DNA of 64,000 bases from Blastobasis lacticolella (taxonomy: Eukaryota > Arthropoda > Insecta > Lepidoptera > Blastobasidae): contig LR990048.1 in the NCBI GenBank assembly GCA_905147135.1, positions 3,084,563 through 3,148,562 on the forward strand. The letters run 5' to 3'. Shown here piece after piece: positions 8,343 to 17,264 of this stretch. Position 1 is the stretch's first letter. Every line of letters begins with the position of its first letter. The notes under the pieces are model-generated. The model was not told the DNA's origin and did no database searches. It saw nothing but the letters and a program-made list of their open reading frames with translations. The position numbers and the translations under genes were made by a program.

Positions 8343-11093
8343 CTATTCGAATAGTCCTCCCCAAGTAGTGCCACGCTCAAAAGTGCCCATTATTGAAGCT
8401 GCATTGCCGCGCTGTATTGCCAAAGATATCCGCTGCACGAGGTAGGACCCAGAACATGGACCCAATCCATTTTCTCGCAGACGACGACCCACTTCGCTAA
8501 TAAACATTTTAGCCTCCAAACTCCATGCACCCGCCGTTTCCACTGCCACCGGAACAAACAGGTACGCCGATTTTAATGCAGCATACTTAATGTGCTTAGC
8601 TCGGGCCGCCGTCTCTGCGGCTGAACCTGCCGATTGTGTCGACCCCGGCAAATGACTTGCCGCATACGTACAGCAACACGTGGCATCCCACAACAAACAC
8701 CGGCCTTGTTTCCAGGGGATCAATGTTAGTCCATCAGGACGCTTCCCGTCTGTTCTGCACAAGCCCGGCGGTTCTAAAACACACGGGACGTTTGCGGATA
8801 CCAACGCGCGCCTAATTATTTGGTTTAAGGCATGATGCCTAGACATGCGACCTGCCGACCTGAAGCAGCCCAGACCATGGATTCCACTCTCATCTACCAT
8901 TACCCCACAAACGCACTGGTGAGGCTCACAAATAGCGCAACCCAGCCTTAAGGCGACCGCCACTCGCACAGTGTTGCTGTCCAAGAGAGTCCCCAACTGA
9001 GGCGATGGCAGGGCATGAAGCCACGCCCCAGACTCTGGCCTCGAAACAGCCTTTAACCGAGCGAGGTCCCTCCCCGCAGCATCGTCACACAATTGCCGCA
9101 TAACCACTGTGGAGTAAACATCATCCCAAGCCCTCTGAGAAGACTGATTCTCGGGTAATGCCGAACCTGGACAAAGCACATCCCAAGCAGACAAAGCCTC
9201 ACCCACGAACGGAATAGTAATCTCGTCACCATGCGAAGATAATATTTGAGTAACCAGATCCACTACACCATGCGCAGAAGCGAGAAAAGCCGCCAGTCCC
9301 GTCCCTTCCACCCGACGTACTCCAAGACCTCCATGACGTACTGGCAACACAGCTTGACACCACTGTTTCTCCTCTAAATTAACGTTCACAATGGACTCTA
9401 ACGTCTCCTTCAGCAAATTATCTAGGTCAGCAACCTCGCGGGGGAAGCACCAAGTCGGAGTTGTCCTTACTGCGTAGGTTAACCTCGGCATTGAAAAGCA
9501 ACTGCGAAGAAGAATCAAAGCAACATGCGAGGTCAAATGCTTGAGACTCTCCTGCACCGCTACGAGTGACTGTCGTTTGGAGTCTAGTAAAGCCGGAATC
9601 CCCTCACTAAAAATGGGTGAACCGAGCAGAGTGAAACTTGGTTTGTCCACCTCTTTTATTCCCGGAATCAATGCCCTAATTCTAGGCAAGAAAACACCCA
9701 TATCGACCCCGGAATGATAAAACTCACATTTAGTTGTATTTAATTGTAGACCTATATCAACAAATTTATGCAAAAGCATCTCCAAGTCTTCCACCACCGC
9801 ATCCGGAGTTCCCCCTACGGTTCCATCATCCAAATACCACAAATTGAGAGGTGATTTAATAGAATTGACAACTTTATGAATTGCCAAACTAAACAGTAAA
9901 GGCCCCAATGGATCTCCCTGTTGTGCCCCAACCTCCGAACTCACCAACGAACCACTATAAAAAAGTTTACTGGGTGAACTATAACACTGAAAGAGGTATG
10001 GATACAAAGTGGGCAATTTTTCCTTTACCTCGGAAAGTATGATGTCCCTCTCAACAGTATTAAAGGCATTCCGAATGTCCAATTTAATAACCACACCTCC
10101 ACCACTCTCCAGATCCATACAAAATCTCCTCGTTGCGTGTATAGCGGCCTCACAACCAAGTGGCGTCCCAAACCCCAACTGGTGAGGTTGAAGGTAAGCT
10201 GCCATCTCCCCCCTCACAGCACGGCAACCGAGCCTGGCCACCAACCTACGAAATACGCTTCCCACCGCTATCGGTCGCACCCCACCATCCCCCTTATTAA
10301 GAGCACACAAAGTCGCACCATATAGGTATGGGCATACTTCAACATTTAGAAAACCCTTTAATAAAAAATTACACAGATTAGTCAACGACTCCTGTAACCG
10401 TAACCCGTTATCACCAGCGGACAACGAAATTAGCTCCTTTAAACGCTGCGGCCGGAGACCATCGAGCCCAGCAGCCGATCCATTATAAAAAGACCCAATG
10501 GCATCCGACACATCCTCGGCAGTCACCGACAAAGTGGGACAACTCGTATCCGGTGACGACGGCATGGACAGGGGCCGAGAAGGCGAAGGATGCTTGTCAC
10601 GCAGAATGGCCAAAGTCTCTTCACAATGTGGTGCTAACGATGCCTTAGAATCCAACAAACGGACCGCACCTCTTAAATCCCCATCGTAGACCCTTGACTC
10701 AATCCGCTTAGATACTGAAGTTTGCCTACGACTCCCTACTTCAGTATATGTCATGTTTACGTTGTCTACGTTCTCCTTAACTTTTGCCGTCAACGAGCGA
10801 GGATCCCCATGGTCCGGCACTCTAAGGACAGCATACGAAAAAGAAAGCAAATGGTACCAATCATTAGAGATAAGGCACTTATCTATAATGCACCTAAGTT
10901 TCCCGGCCACCAAATTCCTCGCCCCCTTCGGAATGTGCTTCAACACTGAAACATTTGACTTGAGGTCACCCAAAGTATCCAATCTCTGCACAGCATTACG
11001 ATCCGGCGCGGATAGCGGAGCCCGAGACTGAACATCTCTGTGCATGTGCGACATATGGACATTCAGCCCACGGGGCATCCTTATGTTTAGCAT
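8343..11093 (-). CDS. Non-LTR-type reverse transcriptase with restriction-like endonuclease, YLDD type
   Basis: Uninterrupted 916-codon ORF. RT core: KLDIRNAFNTV (about 337-347), GAQQGDPLGPLLF (389-401), then YLDDG (420-424) where most non-LTR enzymes have F/YADD, and GLQLNTTKCEF (448-458). After a thumb/linker region a CCHC-type cluster follows (CVCG at 727-730, HGLGC at 739-743). Then comes an endonuclease-like segment, RTDGKRPDG (780-788) and WDAT (802-805), that resembles the PD-(D/E)xK nuclease of R2/CRE-type elements. No APE endonuclease or N-terminal zinc finger is visible. The ATG immediately adjoins the right inverted repeat. The product would nick target DNA and copy the element RNA. 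The lack of stops over 2.7 kb suggests recent activity. Related C-terminal codons recur at 43680-43988. Confidence 0.85.
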   Translation of the reverse strand: MLNIRMPRGLNVHMSHMHRDVQSRAPLSAPDRNAVQRLDTLGDLKSNVSVLKHIPKGARNLVAGKLRCIIDKCLISNDWYHLLSFSYAVLRVPDHGDPRSLTAKVKENVDNVNMTYTEVGSRRQTSVSKRIESRVYDGDLRGAVRLLDSKASLAPHCEETLAILRDKHPSPSRPLSMPSSPDTSCPTLSVTAEDVSDAIGSFYNGSAAGLDGLRPQRLKELISLSAGDNGLRLQESLTNLCNFLLKGFLNVEVCPYLYGATLCALNKGDGGVRPIAVGSVFRRLVARLGCRAVRGEMAAYLQPHQLGFGTPLGCEAAIHATRRFCMDLESGGGVVIKLDIRNAFNTVERDIILSEVKEKLPTLYPYLFQCYSSPSKLFYSGSLVSSEVGAQQGDPLGPLLFSLAIHKVVNSIKSPLNLWYLDDGTVGGTPDAVVEDLEMLLHKFVDIGLQLNTTKCEFYHSGVDMGVFLPRIRALIPGIKEVDKPSFTLLGSPIFSEGIPALLDSKRQSLVAVQESLKHLTSHVALILLRSCFSMPRLTYAVRTTPTWCFPREVADLDNLLKETLESIVNVNLEEKQWCQAVLPVRHGGLGVRRVEGTGLAAFLASAHGVVDLVTQILSSHGDEITIPFVGEALSAWDVLCPGSALPENQSSQRAWDDVYSTVVMRQLCDDAAGRDLARLKAVSRPESGAWLHALPSPQLGTLLDSNTVRVAVALRLGCAICEPHQCVCGVMVDESGIHGLGCFRSAGRMSRHHALNQIIRRALVSANVPCVLEPPGLCRTDGKRPDGLTLIPWKQGRCLLWDATCCCTYAASHLPGSTQSAGSAAETAARAKHIKYAALKSAYLFVPVAVETAGAWSLEAKMFISEVGRRLRENGLGPCSGSYLVQRISLAIQRGNAASIMGTFERGTTWGGLFE

Positions 11094-11618
11094 AAGATTG
11101 CAATGAACTGAGCGCTCTGTCTCACTCGCACCAGTTGTTGCATATGAGACACTTTTAATAGGTCTGGCAGGATTATAGAACCCAAAAAACTGTCTGGCTA
11201 CTGAGAAAACTCAGTTTAATAAGTCTCTGAATAACATTTATAAAATTCAGCTTTCAAAATATAAGGTAAGTATAATTACAGAGAATTATAGTTTAGGGGT
11301 GTCCGGCGGAGGGTTGTAACTATACTATATGTCTGGCAATGAGCATCGTGAGTATTAATGCTGTTACGAATAAAATACAAAAAAAGTGAGCTTGGTAACT
11401 TAATAAATTGGAGATAAGATTTTATACACCTTTGTTACCTGTTACCTGTCAAAGGAACCACGATCCAGGTTTCATGGGGATCATTCTTACCTGTGTTGGG
11501 GACACACATGGAAAAACTTTCATACTTACGGACAATAGGAAGGTCTGGCCCTCATGGGCTCTTAGACTATTTTAAACCACCTCTCTCCTATATCGTGAAC
11601 GTCCACGATAATATCGTA
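11094..11618 (-). repeat. Right inverted repeat arm / 5' leader of the RT ORF
   Basis: Inverted copy of 6236-6939, lacking the nested insertion. Its inner edge is one base upstream of the RT start codon, so any promoter for the ORF should lie in this arm. The outer end holds two overlapping small palindromes (TATCGTG/CACGATA and ACGATAATATCGT). Confidence 0.85.
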
Positions 11619-11908
11619 ACGTTACAAATTATATAAGCGCCCAATGGAAGCACCGGCCCCACTCAATTTAGGCCCTGTGCAAACAAGGGTTATTTTTCGG
11701 TTCGATGCGACGGCTTTAGATGTTATCAACGTCTGTGGGGGTAGATTTGGCTGTGCCTACCGTCCATTTCACTTATTTTCACTTTTGAAAGACATTTAGG
11801 GGAAAAGTCGGGTTCGTTGCACTCCTATTATTAGGTGATTATGTGACGTGATCGATAACTTGGATATTGGTTTTTTAATAAACGATTCATTGAATACCGT
11901 CATGTACC

Positions 11909-12195
11909 TTTTGCCGTTTTAAGGTTATAAGGTATCCGCCAATGTTGGCAAGTGAATATGGAGAAGGTGGCAAAGGGTAATCCCACCTGACCGGGTATAG
12001 TGACCAAGGGACCAAGGGTCCGACAGTTGATTGTCGGAAGTTGTATTTATGCTGTAGAGTTGCCACATTTCTGTAGCGCGATGTAGTCAGCGCCATCTGT
12101 TTGCGGATGCTTGCCAACCTTGTGTTCGTGTACTCGTAATGTAAGTATCGTTGAGTATTTCCTTTTGGAGCGATAGAGCGATAGATGTCGCCACA
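11909..12195 (-). repeat. 3' LTR of the TRIM
   Basis: Shares ~240 bp with 12507-12755, including the blocks 'ccaatgttggcaag' and 'gatgtagtcagcgccatctg'. About 40 bp longer than the other LTR because of an extra 'tgtgttcgtgtactcg' block. Confidence 0.8.
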
Positions 12196-12487
12196 GTACT
12201 CCCGGAGACTGGAGGTCGATACTGAAGCGAGAAGCGTTTTCGAAACTGACTAGAGTAGCGTAGTCAGTGTGGCGATGCGGTGAGTCGTGGCGAAGCTCTT
12301 AGCGTGAGCTGTGCCGAAGCAATACTGTTCCCAAGTCTATAGGCGAGACTTGGTGGGGACAGTGAGAGGCTGCAGATGAGCGATCAGGAAGCACGCGTCC
12401 GTGCAGTCGAGGGTCGTGATAGGAATCACGCGTCCGTGCCGCCTATGGTCAAGGTAGGGTCGGTAGTTCGGTAGGGAAAACGTAAGT

Positions 12488-12505
12488 ATCACGTCGGGGT
12501 CACCA
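12488..12505 (-). promoter_or_regulatory. tRNA primer-binding site of the TRIM
   Basis: The plus-strand text ATCACGTCGGGGTCACCA has the form of a tRNA 3' acceptor/T-arm end including CCA, one base from the 5' LTR. From memory it resembles tRNA-Trp, the primer of CsRn1-clade gypsy elements. Confidence 0.6.
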
Positions 12506-12506
12506 C

Positions 12507-12755
12507 TTTGGCGGAGGTAAGGATATAAGGTAGCCGCCAATGTTGGCAAGCGAAGACGGAGAAGGTGGAAAAGGGTTATTACCCACCTGGCCGGGAGTTG
12601 TGACCAGAAGACCAAGGGTCCAACAGTTGATCGTCGGAAGTTGTAAATATGCCACAGAGTTGGCACATTTCTGTAGCACGATGTAGTCAGCGCCATCTGT
12701 TTGCGAATCTTCCCTATTGAACTATTGAAGCGATAGAGCGATAGATGTCGCCACA
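12507..12755 (-). repeat. 5' LTR of the TRIM
   Basis: Partner of 11909-12195, starting TGTGGCGACATC in minus orientation. Many differences between the two LTRs indicate an old insertion. Confidence 0.8.
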
Positions 12756-12799
12756 TACCTATCCGCGTTTTGAAGGCAACTAGCGACACGACACCCCCC

Positions 12800-12890
12800 A
12801 ATCAACTTACCATCTAAATCGGTCCAGCCGTTTTCGAGTTATAGCGAGACTAAGGAAGAGCATCCATTTTTATGTATGGAGATGGTTTCA
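12800..12890 (+). repeat. Short retroelement-like tail
   Basis: 'aaatcggtccagccgttttcgagttatag' style sequence followed by 'catccatttttatgtatgg', a common insect interspersed-repeat end. No second copy in this window was found. Confidence 0.35.
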
Positions 12891-13685
12891 TTTATTAAAA
12901 AATAACTAGTATACCAATCGATTTTGAAATAACTCATTATATATGTATGAATATAAAACGGCATATGTGAAATTTCTGGCGACCCTGGGGTTTTTTAGCC
13001 ATCTTTGGTAGTGTAGTATTTAGACTTGGCCTAGTCGTCTGGACTTTAAAGGTCCTAAATATTAATCATTAAGGCGCAGTTTTCAGCCGAAATTACCGTA
13101 AATTAACAAAAATAAACCACCCTATGTAAGATAATTCTGACCTTGAAAAGCGTCTGCTAATCCACGTCTCGGTTTCGTATTCGAAGATACCATTCGCTTA
13201 ATATTTATGTAATTCCGTGCCTATGGAAATTAGGGCTTTTTCGGAATTCCCGACCTCCTTGCAGAGACGTTGCGTCTGTCAGGGAATAATAATGCGCAAA
13301 AGACAGAGGGTACGACGATATTAAAGGGACTGAGTGACCTTAATTACGTAGATAGAGGGGGCACAGAATTTATTCCACATGCTAGTACACTGGGAGGCGT
13401 CGCGTGCTGGCAAGGTTGGACGTCTTTCACCTATGAAATTGTCGTTTTGTACGGCGAAAATGACGGAAACTGTAATTTTCATAGCTTTTTCAATTACAAC
13501 GAACCTTTGTAGGTATAATCTGACAACATTAAGCTGTGTAAGTGTCCTTCTTTATAAAATTACACAAGTTAAAGTAGTAAACTGTCGGCAACTGAAAGGA
13601 GGTATTTTGAAACCCTTATAAAGATTAGAAATATGTTTTATTGAATTTTTAGAAACTGATTGGCATTTGTTTTCAATTTCAAGTA
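12891..13685. other. Unassigned stretch
   Basis: No recognised repeat or protein. Two overlapping ~80-codon frames at 13270-13621 (+) have no identifiable motif and no start or splice context that favours them. Confidence 0.4.
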
Positions 13686-14030
13686 TTGATCATCATCATC
13701 TTGGCGTTAATGGCCCAGTAGTGCCCTCGACAACGAGGGCCCGGGGTCCGCCTTGATCATGATCCAGGTTTTAGTGATCAGGTACAGTGGAGCGACTACC
13801 ATCTGACCTCCGTGACTCTGCTACCAGGGGAACCTAACCAGATTGGATCATGGATACAAATTCAGTTGCCTGAGTTTGCAGGTTTCATCACGATGTTTTC
13901 CTTCACCGTAAGAGCATCGGTTAATATTCAACTAATGTACATAACTCATAAAAGAGTCATTGGTACATGGCCGCAGCGGGCTTCGAACCCGGTACCTCTC
14001 GCTTACGAGTTGGATACTCAATCCCTAGGC
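13686..14030 (-). mobile_element. SINE-A, minus strand, nearly complete
   Basis: Starts with CATCATCATCTTGGCGTTAA (tail in reverse) and runs through all body blocks to the B box (GGCTTCGAACCCGGTACC). The A-box end is replaced after 14020, so the 5' ~20 bases are lost. Confidence 0.8.
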
Positions 14031-14089
14031 AAAAATTTTAACTTAATAAAAGTTTTCGCTAAGGCAAGTATAAGTAAATAGTTAGGTCT

Positions 14090-14446
14090 GTGAAGCACTT
14101 CCACGAACTTCATGCCAACGAAATGAAAATGCTGCGGATGCGCGGTGTTTCACGACTCGACGGAGTCGATAACGAGTATGTCTGTGGCAGCCTGCGAGTG
14201 AGAAACATTACGGATAAGATTGAGGAGGCTCGTCTGCGTTGGTTCGGCCACGTGCTGCGTAAGCCCCAGGGATACGTGGGAAACAGGTGTCCAAATCTGC
14301 CTGTAGGAGGTTCTCAGGAAAGATATCCCGCGGGAGGCACAGAGAGCCAATGGTGTAAGACGTCTGCATGCCGAAGACCGGGCGAAGATCATGTCATGTG
14401 GTGTACATTAAAGGGTCTGCTGATGAACCTCCAAGGTCCTGAATAA
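14090..14446 (+). pseudogene. RTE-type LINE reverse-transcriptase C-terminal fragment
   Basis: Contains NEMKMLRMRGVSRLDG, NEYVCGSLRVRNITDKI and ARLRWFGHVLRKPQG, the C-terminal region of RTE/BovB-clade reverse transcriptases. Beyond codon ~70 the frame shifts, and the expected 'AEDRAK' block appears in another frame near 14370. A dead, 5'-truncated copy. Confidence 0.7.
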
Positions 14447-15362
14447 TGAACTAGAAACAAATATGTTGACATATACATAGAGGACTAGAAGCGACACCTA
14501 CAATCAAAGAAGTTCCAGTGGCAGATCGACTTTCCGAGTGGGTTTCGAGCCCCTGGACTGATCAAGTCAAAATGACAAAGAAAACCTTTAAAATAAAACC
14601 AAAGTTGGTTATTACTTAAAAAACAAATTATTAGCCTACAATACAAATAACTATACAAAAAAAATATATCCCAAACGTGTATTAATTTTTTCTTTAGATT
14701 CTTACGTCATAAATATTAAATAAGGGGTCGGCCGATTATTTTTTTTTTACAGTCTGGAGGGAGAGTGTCAAAAACTGACAAAAATCGTCAACGTTATAAA
14801 TGAATGGCCTCTAAAAACGCCCCTGACATTTGTAAACGAGCATGCTTATGTATGTTCAAGTATGTATGTAAACTCTTTATTGCGTGTAACTTTATAAAGA
14901 ACTTGAACAAAAAATAATAATAATAATAAGTATAGGTAAATTGTAAAGGAGGGCTTGTCCCACAATGGGATTTCGTCCAGCAAACATTACCTTGGATAGT
15001 CCTTAAGGAGCTCCTTAACGAGCGGTGGAGGCAATATCGAGTACAGTGTAAATGAAATAAATTAAATATGATGTATATATCACCACATATATATCTGTTG
15101 ATATCCATATAAATACATAAAACTGCACTACAGAATATATCTCTAAAATACTATAAATATATAATAAATAAATAAAATAAAGCTCTATTAAATACTGTGA
15201 AAGTGCTTTTTCAAACTTTCCTTGAAGGAGCATGATGTCCGAGAATTCTGAATGTTTTCCGGTAGTGCGTCCGAAACGGAAACGATTCGGAACGACTTTC
15301 CGTAACCAGCTGAGCTGTGAGACGGAATCCAACGTTGAACTACTAAGCATAATACTGTTTTG
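14447..15362. other. AT-rich stretch without recognised genes
   Basis: Contains poly-T and ATA-rich tracts. A 129-codon minus frame (15015-15404) runs through low-complexity sequence. Its first part could be a degraded reading frame but matches nothing I know. Confidence 0.4.
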
Positions 15363-15475
15363 TTTCATCATCATATCAGCTGAAGGACGTCCACTGCTAG
15401 GCATAGGCTTCCTCCGGAGATCTCCACAAAGGCCGGTCCTGTGCCTTCCGCATCCACCTGGTACCTGCCATACTA
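15363..15475 (-). repeat. LINE-B 3' tail
   Basis: Reverse complement of the 'gcacaggac-ggcctt...cctatgcccagcagtgggcg' tail seen at 35575-35690 and 54505-54655, where it encodes the RT C-terminus AQDRP...AYAQQWA. Ends in the usual CATCATCATAT. Confidence 0.65.
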
Positions 15476-15689
15476 TTTTGTTTGTTGTTTTGTAAATCCA
15501 AGCTTTCCAACGGTTTGAAAGTAATTATTATCGCCGCATGATTAAAGCATGGTAAGGGGCAAGATAAAAATTTTCACTTGAAATGAAAAAAGTTTCACTT
15601 GTCAACTCGCTAAAGTCTACTTAAATAGCTATTCTGTGGGCGGCCAATTTTATACTTATAAGAAAGTTAAGCACAGTGTAAATACTTGT

Positions 15690-15840
15690 TTTTAGTACTA
15701 CCCGGCGCGACTTCATTCGTCCTCATAGCCGCCTTCTTGCTTATAAATCTTCCTCTTGAATCACTCTATTGTTGAAAACCTATTCAAATCCGTTGCGTAG
15801 TTTAAAAGATCTAAGCGTACTTAGATGCTTAGGGCCAGAC
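15690..15840 (-). repeat. Repeat H copy
   Basis: Reverse-strand match: CCCGGCGCGACTTCATTCG, 'cttcctcttgaatcactcta', 'atccgttgcgtagtttaaaa', 'gatctaagcgtac'. Confidence 0.6.
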
Positions 15841-15909
15841 GGGGGAATAGACTTCGTACATCTAAACTAAGTGTAAAATATACGAAAATGGTAGGTATGT
15901 GCTGATGTT

Positions 15910-16012
15910 ATGTTAGTAGGCCCACTGAAACCCTGAGGGGGTCCAGAATCACTGGAAGCCACGGCACGGAGTTTAAACAATGCCTCTGGGAATAAATAAA
16001 CTGTAGGTAGGA
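15910..16012 (+). repeat. Repeat G (3' tail with AATAAA)
   Basis: 'cccactgaaaccctgagggg', 'cacggagtttaaacaatgcc' and 'aataaataaactgtaggta' match 37225-37375. The AATAAA near its end suggests a retroposon 3' end. Confidence 0.55.
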
Positions 16013-16339
16013 AGTTTTGTTTTATTTATTTATTTTAATGTTATTTGTGTTTTGTTCTCATAGGTATAGTTCTTTGTTGTCGTGTCGTGGTGTATATTTG
16101 CAATAAATGTTTTGTTTTTTCTTCCTTTCTTTCTTTCTTCAGTTTCAGTGATTTCAGTCAATCCTATCTACTGACGTTTTTAATTGATTTCAAATAACTA
16201 CATCACGCAGGTTTTTTGTTTACATACATTTTGTGTAAGTTTGATCGAATGAGGATAATATATAACTTCATACCATTTTCCTGGAAGGTACAGTGGTACT
16301 AGCACTACCAAAAACTTATCTGACCCGGTGGCCAAAACT

Positions 16340-16535
16340 AGAACTATGAAAAAATGTAATCACCGAAACTACTGAACCGATTTTGAAAATTAATACACTA
16401 ATAGGTTTCTTTCGCTACACTATTCCGGAATGACATAGGCTACCTTTCATGACGAAAAATTGTCAGCGTGATAGTTGAACGTTCACAGAGATCCGAACTG
16501 CGCGCTGGTGAAAACCGGGGAACGCTAGTAAATTT
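16340..16535 (+). repeat. Repeat J copy
   Basis: 'aactactgaaccgattttga', 'ctacactattccggaatgac' and 'ataggctacct' parallel 7176-7330 and 51130-51280. Ends 'aacgctagta', again a CTAGT-type terminus. Confidence 0.5.
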
Positions 16536-16862
16536 ATTAAAAAAAAAGAAAGAAAGAATGAAAAATCATTTATTAATACAAACAACAACAACGTTGAATA
16601 GATACAATGAAACATTATAATACAATTATAAGTATAACATTGATTATACAGTGCCGATGTAAATACCTATCCGATTATTTATTTATTGTGTAGTGTAGAT
16701 AATGTGTATGTGTGATAATGTGTGATGTAGTGTAGATAATGTGTTGTGGTGGTGGTTGTGAAAAATGACCTCACTTAGCATAATGCCCCGGCGTGAATCG
16801 GAGCGCTGGTTTTCAGTGAGACCTGCTGAGCGAGGCACGGACAAATGTACATAATATATAGG

Positions 16863-17264
16863 AAATAAAAATATGAATGAATGAATGAATGAATAACGCT
16901 TTATTGCACAATCAAAAGTATACAATGGGTAACTTAAATTAACAGCAGGAGAAGCAACAGGCGGCCTTATCGCTTAAAGCGATTTCTTCCAGGCAACCTT
17001 TTTGGGTAGTTAACTGTTGACAGAAGTGCATGATAAAGAAATAGGCTGAGAGTAAGCCCGTTCAACAAAAAGACATAGTGGTGTAATTTTAATTAATACT
17101 AATAAAACTATAGATTAATTTATATACCTAGCATAATACTATAAATACATATTTAAAAACAGAATAGAAGAGAGTAAGGTTTATCTTGAATGATATACGA
17201 GTATAGCAAACATATAAGGTTATAACCCAACAAGAGTTATGAGAAGCAATAGACTTGAAGAAGC
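16863..17264 (-). repeat. 3' UTR and TTCA-repeat tail of the LINE
   Basis: In sense orientation it carries 'cccaaaaaggttgcctggaa', 'atcgctttaagcgataaggc' (a hairpin: cgctttaagcg), an AATAAA and a TTCA microsatellite tail in place of poly(A). A simple-repeat tail is usual for CR1-like elements. Confidence 0.75.

Larger units (their letters stand above)
6236..11618 (-). mobile_element. Inverted-repeat-flanked YLDD reverse-transcriptase element
   Basis: An RT/endonuclease ORF (8343-11093) sits between near-identical inverted repeats (6236-6939 and 11094-11618). The right arm directly abuts the ATG and would be the 5' leader. The left arm lies ~1.4 kb beyond the stop and carries a nested ~160-bp insertion. 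Ends contain TACGATATTATCGT on both sides. Other repeats lie inside at 6965-7520. No target duplication was resolved. This could be an element that normally has terminal inverted repeats, or a retroelement that inserted between inverted copies of another repeat. Confidence 0.6.
11909..12755 (-). mobile_element. TRIM-like miniature LTR retrotransposon
   Basis: Two direct repeats (11909-12195 and 12507-12755) bracket only ~310 bp. In the minus orientation each begins TGTGGCGACATC. A purine-rich GGGAGTAC lies immediately before the 3' LTR. The first internal bases match a tRNA 3' end. TACC flanks both sides (11905-11908 and 12756-12759), consistent with a 4-bp integrase duplication. No gag or pol remains. 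LTR start, PBS and PPT style fit a gypsy-type (CsRn1-like) parent. Confidence 0.8.

Noticed and set aside
11887..12117. 76-codon minus frame resembling the 12.3-kb one
   Set aside because: The similarity is due to the second LTR copy.
12337..12801. 154-codon minus frame
   Set aside because: It lies across the TRIM 5' LTR and leader; composition follows the LTR, not a protein.
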